Part shown: piece by piece, positions 1 through 5,418 of the stretch | Numbering within the stretch: position 1 is the first letter of the stretch | Layout: each line of letters begins with the position of its first letter | From: Chloroflexota bacterium | Lineage (GTDB): Bacteria; Chloroflexota; Limnocylindria; Limnocylindrales; CSP1-4 | Assembly (NCBI GenBank): GCA_021789355.1 | Contig: JAJYJR010000437.1 | Span: 1-5,418 of the forward strand | Length of the DNA stretch: 5,418 nt | Direction: 5' to 3' | The notes under the pieces: model-generated | Database searches by the model: none | What the model was told of the DNA's origin: nothing | Seen by the model: the letters and a program-made list of their open reading frames with translations, nothing else | Translations under genes and position numbers: made by a program

Positions 1-66
1 TCCCGGAATGGGACCGAATCCATCGAGAAGACATGCGGACGGGTTGTGGTCTTGCGTCTAGGTGAG

Positions 67-81
67 CGAGACATCGTCTCG
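67..81. promoter_or_regulatory. 15-bp palindrome, candidate operator
   Basis: CGAGAC-ATC-GTCTCG is a perfect inverted repeat with 6-bp arms and a 3-bp centre, about 100 bp upstream of the oxidoreductase start. It shares the core AGAC-N3-GTCT with the palindrome at 2150-2164. The size suits a dimeric helix-turn-helix regulator such as the IclR-type protein encoded nearby. The palindrome is seen directly; its role as an operator is inference. Confidence 0.35.
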
Positions 82-103
82 GCACTGTAGTAACGTGGTG
101 CCG
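80..103. repeat. Inverted repeat with 6-bp arms and 12-bp spacer
   Basis: CGGCAC (80-85) and GTGCCG (98-103) are exact reverse complements around a 12-bp spacer. The element abuts and overlaps by two bases the palindrome at 67-81, and it lies upstream of the oxidoreductase. It could be a regulator site with half-sites about two helical turns apart, or a leader hairpin. No regulator can be assigned. Confidence 0.3.
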
Positions 104-173
104 CTATGTCAACACCGTCCCATGGTCACCACGGTCCGCGGAGGCAACCCCGCGAAGGGCCGCCTGGGTACCC

Positions 174-1148
174 GTGCGCGCGCTCCTGCTGACCGCCTAC
201 GGCGGTCCCGAGGCGCTCCGGGTAGCGGACGTGCCCGAGCCTGACGGACCCGGCCTCGTCTCGATCCAGGTGCACGCGGCTGGTATCGGATACCCCGACC
301 TCCTGGTCACCTGGGGGCGTTACCAGGTCAAGCCCGATCTGCCATTCGTTCCCGGGCTCGAGGTGGCGGGGCTGATTCGATCTGCACCCCCAGGCTCTGC
401 ATTTCGCATCGGCGATCGAGTGACGGCCGCGGTCGCGATGGGTGGCTACGCCGAGGTAGCTGTTGCACAGCCGGAACGGGTGATGCCGATCCCCGCGGGC
501 CTCGCCTTCGAAGAGGCCACCGCGTTGCCGGTTAACTATCTCGCGGCCTACCTGGCTCTGGCGCGGCGGGCGCGGCTGGTCCCGGGCGAAGTCGTCCTTG
601 TGCACGGTGGCGGCGGGGGCACCGGAACTGCCGCAATCGAGGTCGCCAAGTGGCTGGGCGCAACCGTGATCGCCACGGCTGGTAGCCCGGAACGCCGGGA
701 GGCCGCCCGGGGGGCGGGAGCGGACCATGTGCTCCCATCCGACAGCGACTGGCGCGCCGGGGTCCTGGAGCTGCTCGGAGGCCCGCACGTTGCCGTCGTC
801 TTCGACCCGGTGGGTGGCGAGCGGGTGGCGCAGGACAGCATTCGGGTCCTCGCTCCCGAAGGTCGCTGGCTGGTGGTCGGATTCGCGTCGGGGGAGATCC
901 CGGAGGTCGCGGTCAACCGGCTCCTGCTGAGGAACGTGAGCGCCATGGGAGTCTACGTGGGCGGATTCGTCGCGGCCGTGCCCGGCCTCAGCGCCGAGGC
1001 CGCCGTCGCGTTCAGCCAGATGCACGCCGCTGGCCGACTGCACCCGCCCGTTCGGTCCGGTTACCGGCTCGAGGACGGCCCGCGAACTCTCGCCGAGCTC
1101 GCCGCGCGAACGGGCTGGGGCAAGGCCGTGTTGACGGTCCGTCCCTGA
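174..1148 (+). CDS. Zinc-independent MDR oxidoreductase, NADPH:quinone oxidoreductase type
   Basis: The 324-residue protein matches the usual length of the cytosolic quinone oxidoreductase branch of the medium-chain dehydrogenase/reductase superfamily, which moves hydride from NAD(P)H to quinones or other activated double bonds. Seen: a GroES-like N-terminal domain with the family start MRALLLTAYGGPEAL; the substrate-side segment at 34-64, including HAAGIGYPDLL and the FVPGLEVAG turn; a Rossmann domain from about 138 with glycine-rich loop HGGGGGTG (144-151); AGADHV (181-186); DPVGG (211-215); and GRWLVVGFASG (230-240). The cysteines that bind catalytic and structural zinc in alcohol dehydrogenases are absent. 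The GTG start is the only start codon in frame near the conserved N-terminus. Its ribosome-binding site is weak: GAAGGG at 154-159 lies rather far away. The iclR-type gene follows 40 bp later, so the two may be cotranscribed. The family call is firm. The true substrate is unknown and could be an enone or enoyl compound rather than a quinone. Confidence 0.93.
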   Translation: MRALLLTAYGGPEALRVADVPEPDGPGLVSIQVHAAGIGYPDLLVTWGRYQVKPDLPFVPGLEVAGLIRSAPPGSAFRIGDRVTAAVAMGGYAEVAVAQPERVMPIPAGLAFEEATALPVNYLAAYLALARRARLVPGEVVLVHGGGGGTGTAAIEVAKWLGATVIATAGSPERREAARGAGADHVLPSDSDWRAGVLELLGGPHVAVVFDPVGGERVAQDSIRVLAPEGRWLVVGFASGEIPEVAVNRLLLRNVSAMGVYVGGFVAAVPGLSAEAAVAFSQMHAAGRLHPPVRSGYRLEDGPRTLAELAARTGWGKAVLTVRP

Positions 1149-1188
1149 CCCGCTAGCGTCCGCCACGAACTCGCTGCGAGCATCACCA

Positions 1189-2079
1189 ATGAGTCCAGAA
1201 CCCCCCCGCGAGGCGCCGGATGACGGCGTCCCAGCCGGCACCGGAGCGGCAGAGACCGGCGGCGTCACGCGGGTAATCAGGATCCTCGAATCGGTCGCCG
1301 GCGCGCCGCACGGGGTCGGCGTGCGTGCCCTCGCCCGAGCCACCGGAATCGACAAGAGCGCGGTAAGCCGCCTGCTTCGACAGCTCGCGGGCATGGCGCT
1401 CGTGGAAGTTGACGCCGCTCAGCGGTATGTGGTGGGCCCACGCCTCTTCGCAATGGCGACTCTCATCGTCGCCCAGGACGACCTGACGCGTGCATCCCGC
1501 CCGTATCTCGAACGGCTGGTGACACAGTTCAACGAGACGTCCTACCTCGCCCTGCTCGAGGGGCGCCAGGTCGTGTACAGGGACGTCATCGAGTGCACCC
1601 AGCCGGTTCGCTACGTGGTCGCCCTCGGTCAGGGCTCGCCCTTGCACGCTGGCGCCGCGGGTCGTGCCATCCTCTCGGCACTGCCTGCCGATCAGGTCGA
1701 CTCGATGCTGGCGGGCGGCAGACTGACGCGGTTGACGGCGGACACGGTGACTGATCGCACCCGGCTCAGGGAGATCGTCCGGGAAGACAAGCAGCGAGGG
1801 TACGCGTGGAGCGTGGGTGAACGCGTGGCGGTCGGAGCCGCCGTCGCCGCACCCTTCCTCGGGGCAGACGGGCAGTGCCGAGGTTCACTGGTGGTCGCGT
1901 TCCCACGCGAGCGCCTGCGCCTCCTCGACCTCGACGCGCTCGGGCGGGCGGTGGCAGCGGCCGCAGAAGACCTCTCGCGGCGGCTGGGGTACCAGCCATC
2001 AGCCAGCCCGTCAGCGGCCGCCACGGTCAGGCGGACGCCCCGCTCGCCCCGTCGCACGGCCCCCGCCCCCCGGGACTGA
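1189..2079 (+). CDS. IclR-family transcriptional regulator
   Basis: The 296-residue protein has the two-domain IclR layout. A winged helix-turn-helix spans about 26-88, with the helices around VRALARATGID (45-55) and the recognition helix KSAVSRLLRQL (56-66). The ligand-binding domain spans about 95-268. Its hallmarks are visible: GSPLHAGAAGRAILSAL (149-165), the KQRGYAWSVGERVAVGAAVAAPF segment (201-223) and GSLVVAFPRERL (232-243). Family members act as dimers or tetramers, bind short palindromic operators and sense small metabolites, often intermediates of aromatic or organic acid catabolism. ATG 1189 is the only in-frame start before the DNA-binding domain; no good Shine-Dalgarno site precedes it, so coupling to the gene upstream is possible. 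There is an acidic, Pro-rich leader of about 25 residues. The tail (about 270-296) is rich in Pro, Ser and Arg and looks disordered and basic. Likely targets are the transporter genes downstream and perhaps the oxidoreductase (inference). Confidence 0.95.
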   Translation: MSPEPPREAPDDGVPAGTGAAETGGVTRVIRILESVAGAPHGVGVRALARATGIDKSAVSRLLRQLAGMALVEVDAAQRYVVGPRLFAMATLIVAQDDLTRASRPYLERLVTQFNETSYLALLEGRQVVYRDVIECTQPVRYVVALGQGSPLHAGAAGRAILSALPADQVDSMLAGGRLTRLTADTVTDRTRLREIVREDKQRGYAWSVGERVAVGAAVAAPFLGADGQCRGSLVVAFPRERLRLLDLDALGRAVAAAAEDLSRRLGYQPSASPSAAATVRRTPRSPRRTAPAPRD

Positions 2080-2149
2080 TCGCCAGCCTCCCGACGGACC
2101 CAGCTGGCCGACAGACCAGCGGAGCTTGCCGGAGCATCGTCTTGCGAAT

Positions 2150-2164
2150 AAAGACGGCGTCTTT
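2150..2164. promoter_or_regulatory. 15-bp palindrome, candidate operator upstream of the transporter genes
   Basis: AAAGAC-GGC-GTCTTT is a perfect 6-bp inverted repeat with a 3-bp centre. It lies in the AT-richer part of the intergenic region, about 24 bp upstream of the probable -35 element, a position typical of an activator site. It shares the AGAC-N3-GTCT core with the site at 67-81. It could also be a short hairpin just after the iclR-type gene, but with only 6 bp, no GC-rich stem and no long T-run it is a poor terminator. Confidence 0.35.
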
Positions 2165-2187
2165 CTGGGCCCGAAGGAATTAACCGC

Positions 2188-2216
2188 TTGCGGCGTCGTT
2201 TTAGCTGCTATACAGT
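2188..2216 (+). promoter_or_regulatory. Putative sigma-70-like promoter of the transporter genes
   Basis: TTGCGG (2188-2193) and TACAGT (2211-2216) are separated by 17 bp. An overlapping TATACA at 2209-2214 would give a shorter 15-bp spacer. The surrounding stretch (about 2140-2215) is clearly richer in A and T than the rest of the window. Transcription from here would leave a leader of roughly 55-60 bases before ATG 2281, with the Shine-Dalgarno site inside it. The match to consensus is moderate. Confidence 0.4.
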
Positions 2217-2266
2217 GCGCGCATTCCGGAGCGCCCCGACACTGGGCCGGCGTCTCACTCCGGACC

Positions 2267-2272
2267 AGGAGG
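2267..2272 (+). promoter_or_regulatory. Strong ribosome-binding site of the binding-protein gene
   Basis: AGGAGG, extended to AGGAGGAAG, lies 8 bases before ATG 2281. It decides the start of the binding-protein gene against the upstream in-frame TTG at 2188. It is the strongest Shine-Dalgarno site in the window, in line with the high expression usual for binding proteins. Confidence 0.85.
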
Positions 2273-2280
2273 AAGCGGGC

Positions 2281-3702
2281 ATGGCAGCCACAGGAGTCCT
2301 GGGCAGCAGGGCCAACCGGGCGCTCGCACTGGTAGTTGGCGCGATGCTCCTGGGTGCGTGTTCCGGGAGCACCACAAACCAGACAGCGGCACCGCCAGCA
2401 GCAGCGACCCCGGGCGCTGCTGCCAGCGCGGCAGCAGCCAGCGCGGCACCGGCCAGCGCGGCACCGGCCAGCGCGGCAGCAGCCAGCGCGGCAGCAGCCG
2501 CAACCGGGTCACCGCTGATGTTCGGCGACCTCGCGCCGTTCACGGGCGCCGACGCGTTCGCGGGTCCCCGCTACATGGCGGGCTGCCTCGCGGCGACCAA
2601 CAACATCAACACCACCGGAGGGATCCTCGGGCACCCGGTCACGTGCCAGAGCTTCGATACTCGGGGAGATCCCGCCGACGCGGTGCCGGCCACCGAACAG
2701 ATGCTGGCCACCAACAGCAACCTGGCACTCGTCTTCGGGGTGACCTCCGATGAGGCCTCCTCGGTCGTGCCCATCCTCAATCGGGCGAACATGGTCGTCT
2801 TCTCCGTCACCGGGCAGGCCGAGTTCGACAAGTCGACATTCCCGTACTTCTACCGGCTGGTGGCCGCCGACGACCTGACCGGCGTCGCCGTGGCGCTCAT
2901 CGCGCACCAACTCGGCTACAAGAACGTGGCGCTCGTCTTCGGGAATGACATCGGCTCCCAAGGAACGGTGCCGACGCTCACCAAAGCCTTCGAGAAGCTT
3001 GGCGGGAAGATCGCCATAAACCAGGCCATCGCACTCGACCAGAGTTCGTACCGGACCGAGATCACACAGATGCTGGCGCAACATCCGGATGCGATCCTTA
3101 CCGAGGCAGACGGCCAGACGGACGCGACGTACCTCTCCGAACTCAAGCAGCTCAACAACGGCAAGCTGCTCCCGATCGTTGGGACCGACGCGACCGTTGA
3201 TCCGACGTGGTGGAAGGCGGTCGCCGGCGCGGTTGGCGCGACCGACCTCGCGGCGGCCTACTCGGCGGACAACCCGTCAGTAATCCTGAGCGGACCACCC
3301 TACGATCCGTTTGCCGCCGGCATCAGCGCGTCGGCCTCGAAGATGTCCGGCATCGCGCAGTACCTGACGGTGCCGTACACCATGCACATCTACGATTCGG
3401 TCACGATCGGCGCCCTCGCCATGGTGGCCGCCAACAGCACCACGCCATCGACCTATCGAAGCTTCATCGCCAAGGTCTGCACCGCGTCCCCGGGCGCCGT
3501 GGTCGTGCACACCTTCGCGGATGGGGTGAAGGCACTTCAGTCAGGCCAGACCATCGACTTCGTCGGGCCCGGCGGCCAGACCGTCCTCAATCAATGGAAC
3601 AACTCGCCGGGCGGCTTCGACATCGTGAAGTACGGCACCGACGGTTCGATCAAGACGGTTGGCTCCATCACCGCCTCGGACATGCAGGCTGCCGCCCCGT
3701 AG
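2281..3702 (+). CDS. ABC transporter substrate-binding lipoprotein, branched-chain amino acid/amide (HAAT) family
   Basis: The 473-residue protein is the extracytoplasmic ligand receptor of a LivHMGF-type importer. Residues 1-26 form a lipoprotein signal peptide: arginines at 10 and 13, a hydrophobic stretch, then lipobox LGAC with the lipidated cysteine at 27. Residues 28-76 are a low-complexity Ala/Ser/Pro linker encoded partly by 15-bp repeats. The Peripla_BP_6-type bilobed domain starts near 78 with PLMFGDLAPFTG. It continues with NNINTTGGILGHPV, a lobe-crossing region near VFGVTSDEASSVVPILN, and YTMHIYDSVTIGALAM near 366-381. Cysteines 102 and 122 sit where related LivJ/LivK proteins have a disulfide, so they may pair. 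An in-frame TTG at 2188 would extend the protein by 31 residues. I rejected it because ATG 2281 has a strong AGGAGG 8 nt upstream, starts a complete signal peptide, and the TTG overlaps the probable -35 element. Ligand specificity is not evident; branched-chain amino acids, amides or aromatic acids are all possible. Confidence 0.93.
   Translation: MAATGVLGSRANRALALVVGAMLLGACSGSTTNQTAAPPAAATPGAAASAAAASAAPASAAPASAAAASAAAAATGSPLMFGDLAPFTGADAFAGPRYMAGCLAATNNINTTGGILGHPVTCQSFDTRGDPADAVPATEQMLATNSNLALVFGVTSDEASSVVPILNRANMVVFSVTGQAEFDKSTFPYFYRLVAADDLTGVAVALIAHQLGYKNVALVFGNDIGSQGTVPTLTKAFEKLGGKIAINQAIALDQSSYRTEITQMLAQHPDAILTEADGQTDATYLSELKQLNNGKLLPIVGTDATVDPTWWKAVAGAVGATDLAAAYSADNPSVILSGPPYDPFAAGISASASKMSGIAQYLTVPYTMHIYDSVTIGALAMVAANSTTPSTYRSFIAKVCTASPGAVVVHTFADGVKALQSGQTIDFVGPGGQTVLNQWNNSPGGFDIVKYGTDGSIKTVGSITASDMQAAAP
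2422..2496 (+). repeat. Five tandem 15-bp repeats encoding the Ala/Ser/Pro linker
   Basis: There are five consecutive units of GCCAGCGCGGCA followed by GCA or CCG, in the order GCA, CCG, CCG, GCA, GCA. Each unit is in frame and encodes ASAAA or ASAAP (residues 48-72 of the binding protein). All other bases are identical between units, which points to recent expansion by slippage or unequal recombination. The repeat forms the flexible tether between the lipidated cysteine and the ligand-binding domain. Confidence 0.95.
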
Positions 3703-3725
3703 CGGCACGCCCATCGGTGAACCTT

Positions 3726-3764
3726 CGCCCTCCGGCGGCGCGAGTGATCGGGCCGCCGGAGGCG
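3726..3764 (+). terminator. GC-rich intercistronic hairpin between the binding-protein and permease genes
   Basis: TCCGGCGGC (3731-3739) pairs exactly with GCCGCCGGA (3752-3760) around a 12-nt loop. The stem continues outward by four more pairs (C3730-G3761, C3729-G3762, G3727-C3763, C3726-G3764) with C3728 bulged. No T-run follows, so it is not a classical intrinsic terminator. It may be a partial terminator or a stabiliser of the upstream message, which would favour the binding protein over the permeases. The stem is seen directly; the role is inferred from known ABC-transporter operons such as malE-malF. Confidence 0.5.
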
Positions 3765-3793
3765 CTCCCCTCACGGCTCTTCGGCTGACAGCC

Positions 3794-3800
3794 AGGGAGG
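3794..3800 (+). promoter_or_regulatory. Ribosome-binding site of the livH-like gene
   Basis: AGGGAGG ends ten bases before GTG 3811 and supports this GTG as the start. It lies downstream of the intercistronic hairpin, so the permease genes can be translated independently of the binding-protein gene. Confidence 0.7.
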
Positions 3801-3810
3801 CGGCGGCGGC

Positions 3811-4686
3811 GTGGACCTGTATGTGGCGGCGTTCGGATTCGGCCTGGTGACTGCGAGCATCCTCGCGATCGCCGCGGTGGGCTTCACGATGCAGTTCGGA
3901 ATCACGAACATCCTCAACCTCGCATACGGCGACCTCATGACCGCCGCCGCGTTCGTCGCGTACGTGATGAACCAGTTCGGAATCAACATCTGGATCGGCA
4001 TCGTCGGTGGTGGGATCTTCGGGGCGGTTGCCTCCGTCGCGCTCAACCGCTGGGTGTATGGGCCGTTTCTCCGGCGCGGCACATCCCCGTTCGGCATGGT
4101 CATCGTGTCGCTCGCGATGGGGCTCATGATCCAGAACCTCCTGCTGGGGATCGGAGGCCCAACGGCCTTCAGTTACCAAATGGACCCCGGGCCGAATCTC
4201 CGCGCCGGCGCCCTCGTTCTCACGGCGTCTCAGGTCGGGATCATGGCGATCTCCATCGCCGCCATGGTCGCGATCTTTCTGCTCCTCACCCGCACGCGCC
4301 TCGGGAAGGCGATGCGTGCCTCCGCCGCGAATGCGCCACTGGCCCGCAGTTGTGGGATCCGGACGGACCGCGTTACGGACATCGTGTGGGCCGTCTCCGG
4401 GGCACTCTGCGGCGTCGCAGGAGTCATCCTCGTGATGAACACCGCCTCGTTCACGGCTGTGACAGGCAGTACCTTCCTGGTGGTGATCATCGCGGTCGCT
4501 GTGCTCGGCGGCGTCGGTCAGCCGAGCGGAGCCATGCTCGGGGCGCTGGTGGTGGGCTTGGCCACGGAGATCGGTGCCATCGTGGTCGCGCCAAGCTACA
4601 AGGATGTGATCGCCTTTGCGATCCTGGTGATGGTCCTGCTGGTCCGTCCCCAGGGCATCCTGTCCCTGGCCCGTGCGAGTACCTGA
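3811..4686 (+). CDS. livH: LivH-type ABC transporter permease
   Basis: The 291-residue hydrophobic protein is one of the two membrane subunits of a HAAT-family importer. About eight hydrophobic segments are visible. Family landmarks are GFTMQFGITNILNLAYGD (24-41, the counterpart of GYTMVYGIIGMINFAHGE in E. coli LivH), the cytoplasmic TRTRLGKAMRASAAN segment (160-174), CGIRTDRV followed by WAVSGALCGVAGVIL (181-207), LGGVGQPSGAMLGALVVGL (232-250) and the C-terminal LLVRPQGIL (276-284). The TRTRLGKAMRA region lies where these permeases contact the ATPase. The GTG start is supported by AGGGAGG at 3794-3800, ten bases upstream, and by the fit of the N-terminus to the family. The gene is 108 bp after the binding-protein gene with a hairpin between them, and only 5 bp before the livM-like gene. 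The family call is firm. The symbol denotes the homologous subunit and does not claim leucine transport. Confidence 0.94.
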   Translation: MDLYVAAFGFGLVTASILAIAAVGFTMQFGITNILNLAYGDLMTAAAFVAYVMNQFGINIWIGIVGGGIFGAVASVALNRWVYGPFLRRGTSPFGMVIVSLAMGLMIQNLLLGIGGPTAFSYQMDPGPNLRAGALVLTASQVGIMAISIAAMVAIFLLLTRTRLGKAMRASAANAPLARSCGIRTDRVTDIVWAVSGALCGVAGVILVMNTASFTAVTGSTFLVVIIAVAVLGGVGQPSGAMLGALVVGLATEIGAIVVAPSYKDVIAFAILVMVLLVRPQGILSLARAST

Positions 4687-4691
4687 CCACC

Positions 4692-5418
4692 ATGAGCAGC
4701 GGAATGCAGTTCTACGTCACCACCCTGCTGGTCTACGCCGGGGTGGACATGATGGCGTGCTGGGCACTCAACCTCCAGTACGGCGTCACTGGCCTGCTGA
4801 ACTTCGCGTTCATCCTGTTCCAGGCGGCCGGCGCCTACACCGCGGCAGTTCTGGCGCTGCCGCCCCAGACGGCCAACGGCGGGTTCCAGCAGTACGTGCT
4901 GGGACTCGGGTTGCCGTTCCCCTGGACCGTGCTCGGGGCCGGGCTCGCGGGCGGCCTCCTCGCGCTCGTCATCGGGCTCATCAGCCTGCGGAAGCTTCGC
5001 ACGGACTACGAGGCCGTCGTCATGCTTGTCATCTCGATCATCGCGACGACGGTGGTTTCGAACCTCGTCCCTCTCTTCAACGGCTCAGCGGGCGTCTCGC
5101 TCGTTCCGAACCCGCTCGATGGCCTGAATGTGAACCCGCTCGCGGAAACGTGGTTGTATGTCGGGCTCACGGCGGCGGCGGCGCTGCTGACGTTCGCGTT
5201 CGCACAGCGCGTGACCAACTCCCCCTTCGGGCGGTCGCTGCGGGCGATCCGTGAGAACGAGGCGGCCGCAGCGGCGCTGGGCAAGGACGTGGCCCGCCTG
5301 CGCCTGCTGATGTTCGTCGTCGGGGGTGTCATTGCGGCGATAAGCGGTGGCCTGCTGGTCGGATTCATCGGGCTCTGGGCGCCGTCAGCCTGGCTCTACC
5401 CGGAGACGCTGGTGGTCT
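4692..5418 (+). CDS. livM: LivM-type ABC transporter permease, 3' end beyond the window
   Basis: The reading frame is open from ATG 4692 to the window edge, giving 242 residues with no stop. LivM proteins usually run beyond 300, so the C-terminal part is missing only because the window ends. Visible features are several hydrophobic segments, LQYGVTGLLNFAFILFQAAGAY (28-49, the counterpart of the LivM GAY motif), KLRTDYEAVVMLVIS (101-115) and the strongly diagnostic GRSLRAIRENE (180-190) plus AALGKDVARLRLLMFVVGG (194-212). That last region is the cytoplasmic loop that contacts the ATPase subunits. The start lies 5 bp after the livH stop and has no clear Shine-Dalgarno site, so translational coupling is likely. 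ATG 4704 is a less likely alternative start. It should pair with the LivH-type subunit as a heterodimeric channel, and livG and livF ATPase genes would be expected next. Confidence 0.93.
   Translation, partial: MSSGMQFYVTTLLVYAGVDMMACWALNLQYGVTGLLNFAFILFQAAGAYTAAVLALPPQTANGGFQQYVLGLGLPFPWTVLGAGLAGGLLALVIGLISLRKLRTDYEAVVMLVISIIATTVVSNLVPLFNGSAGVSLVPNPLDGLNVNPLAETWLYVGLTAAAALLTFAFAQRVTNSPFGRSLRAIRENEAAAAALGKDVARLRLLMFVVGGVIAAISGGLLVGFIGLWAPSAWLYPETLVV

Larger units (their letters stand above)
1..173. other. Non-coding leader upstream of the oxidoreductase gene
   Basis: I see no credible coding sequence here. It contains the inverted repeats at 67-81 and 80-103 and a weaker pair, ACCGT (114-118) and ACGGT (131-135). 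No convincing -35/-10 pair stands out. The gene to the left of the window is not visible. Confidence 0.5.

Noticed and set aside
1..13. Short inverted repeat TCCC...GGGA at the left edge
   Set aside because: The arms are only 4 bp and the element is cut by the window edge, so it cannot be told from chance.
62..244. Possible small protein of 60 residues from GTG 62 running into the oxidoreductase gene
   Set aside because: It covers the inverted repeats, overlaps the oxidoreductase by 71 bp in another frame, and its translation becomes Arg/Ala/Pro-rich shadow sequence.
126..1394. 422-residue open frame on the - strand opposite the oxidoreductase and the start of the iclR-type gene
   Set aside because: It is an antisense shadow typical of GC-rich coding DNA. 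Its translation has no recognisable domain and is rich in Arg, Gly and Pro, while the + strand frame is a clear MDR protein.
2150..2164. Intrinsic terminator of the iclR-type gene
   Set aside because: The stem is only 6 bp with an A/T base and a 3-nt loop, followed by just three T within the arm itself, so an operator-like role seems more likely than termination.
2188..2280. TTG-initiated 31-residue N-terminal extension of the binding protein
   Set aside because: It would bury the lipoprotein signal peptide, lacks a ribosome-binding site and overlaps the probable promoter; ATG 2281 has a strong AGGAGG at the right distance.
3541..4179. 212-residue open frame on the - strand across the binding-protein end and the livH start
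   Set aside because: It has a charged, low-complexity composition with no family motif and lies opposite two well-supported genes and the hairpin.
4673..5254. 193-residue open frame on the + strand overlapping the livM-like gene
   Set aside because: It is Arg/Ala/Gly-rich without motifs. The frame from ATG 4692, which stays open to the window edge, gives the diagnostic LivM sequence.

Overview
The window is GC-rich (about two thirds G+C by eye), with strong G/C bias at third codon positions, GTG starts and tightly packed co-directional genes. This fits a high-GC soil or freshwater bacterium. The Ala/Ser/Pro linker behind the lipoprotein cysteine of the binding protein is a style common in Actinomycetota and in some Chloroflexota, but the sequence alone does not fix the phylum. 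All five genes are on the + strand.

Layout: (1) 1-173 is a non-coding leader with several short inverted repeats. (2) 174-1148 encodes a zinc-independent medium-chain dehydrogenase/reductase of the NADPH:quinone oxidoreductase type. (3) After a 40-bp gap, 1189-2079 encodes an IclR-family regulator. (4) 2080-2280 is a 201-bp intergenic region with a 15-bp palindrome, a plausible sigma-70-like promoter and a strong Shine-Dalgarno site. (5) 2281-3702 encodes a lipoprotein substrate-binding protein of the branched-chain amino acid/amide (HAAT) ABC transporter family. (6) 3703-3810 holds a GC-rich hairpin and the next ribosome-binding site. (7) 3811-4686 encodes the LivH-type permease. (8) 4692 to the window edge encodes the LivM-type permease, which is cut off. 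The ATPase genes (livG, livF) would be expected just downstream.

Working model (inference): the IclR protein senses a small molecule and controls uptake by the transporter, and perhaps the oxidoreductase, which would act on the imported compound or a downstream metabolite. An 11-bp core, AGAC-N3-GTCT, occurs by eye only twice in the window. One copy lies upstream of the oxidoreductase and one upstream of the transporter genes, so it is a candidate shared operator. The substrate cannot be read from the sequence; HAAT-family transporters carry branched-chain amino acids, amides, urea or aromatic acids.

I found no mobile element, CRISPR array, RNA gene or clearly novel system. The window looks like an ordinary catabolic or uptake locus with a few regulatory details worth checking.
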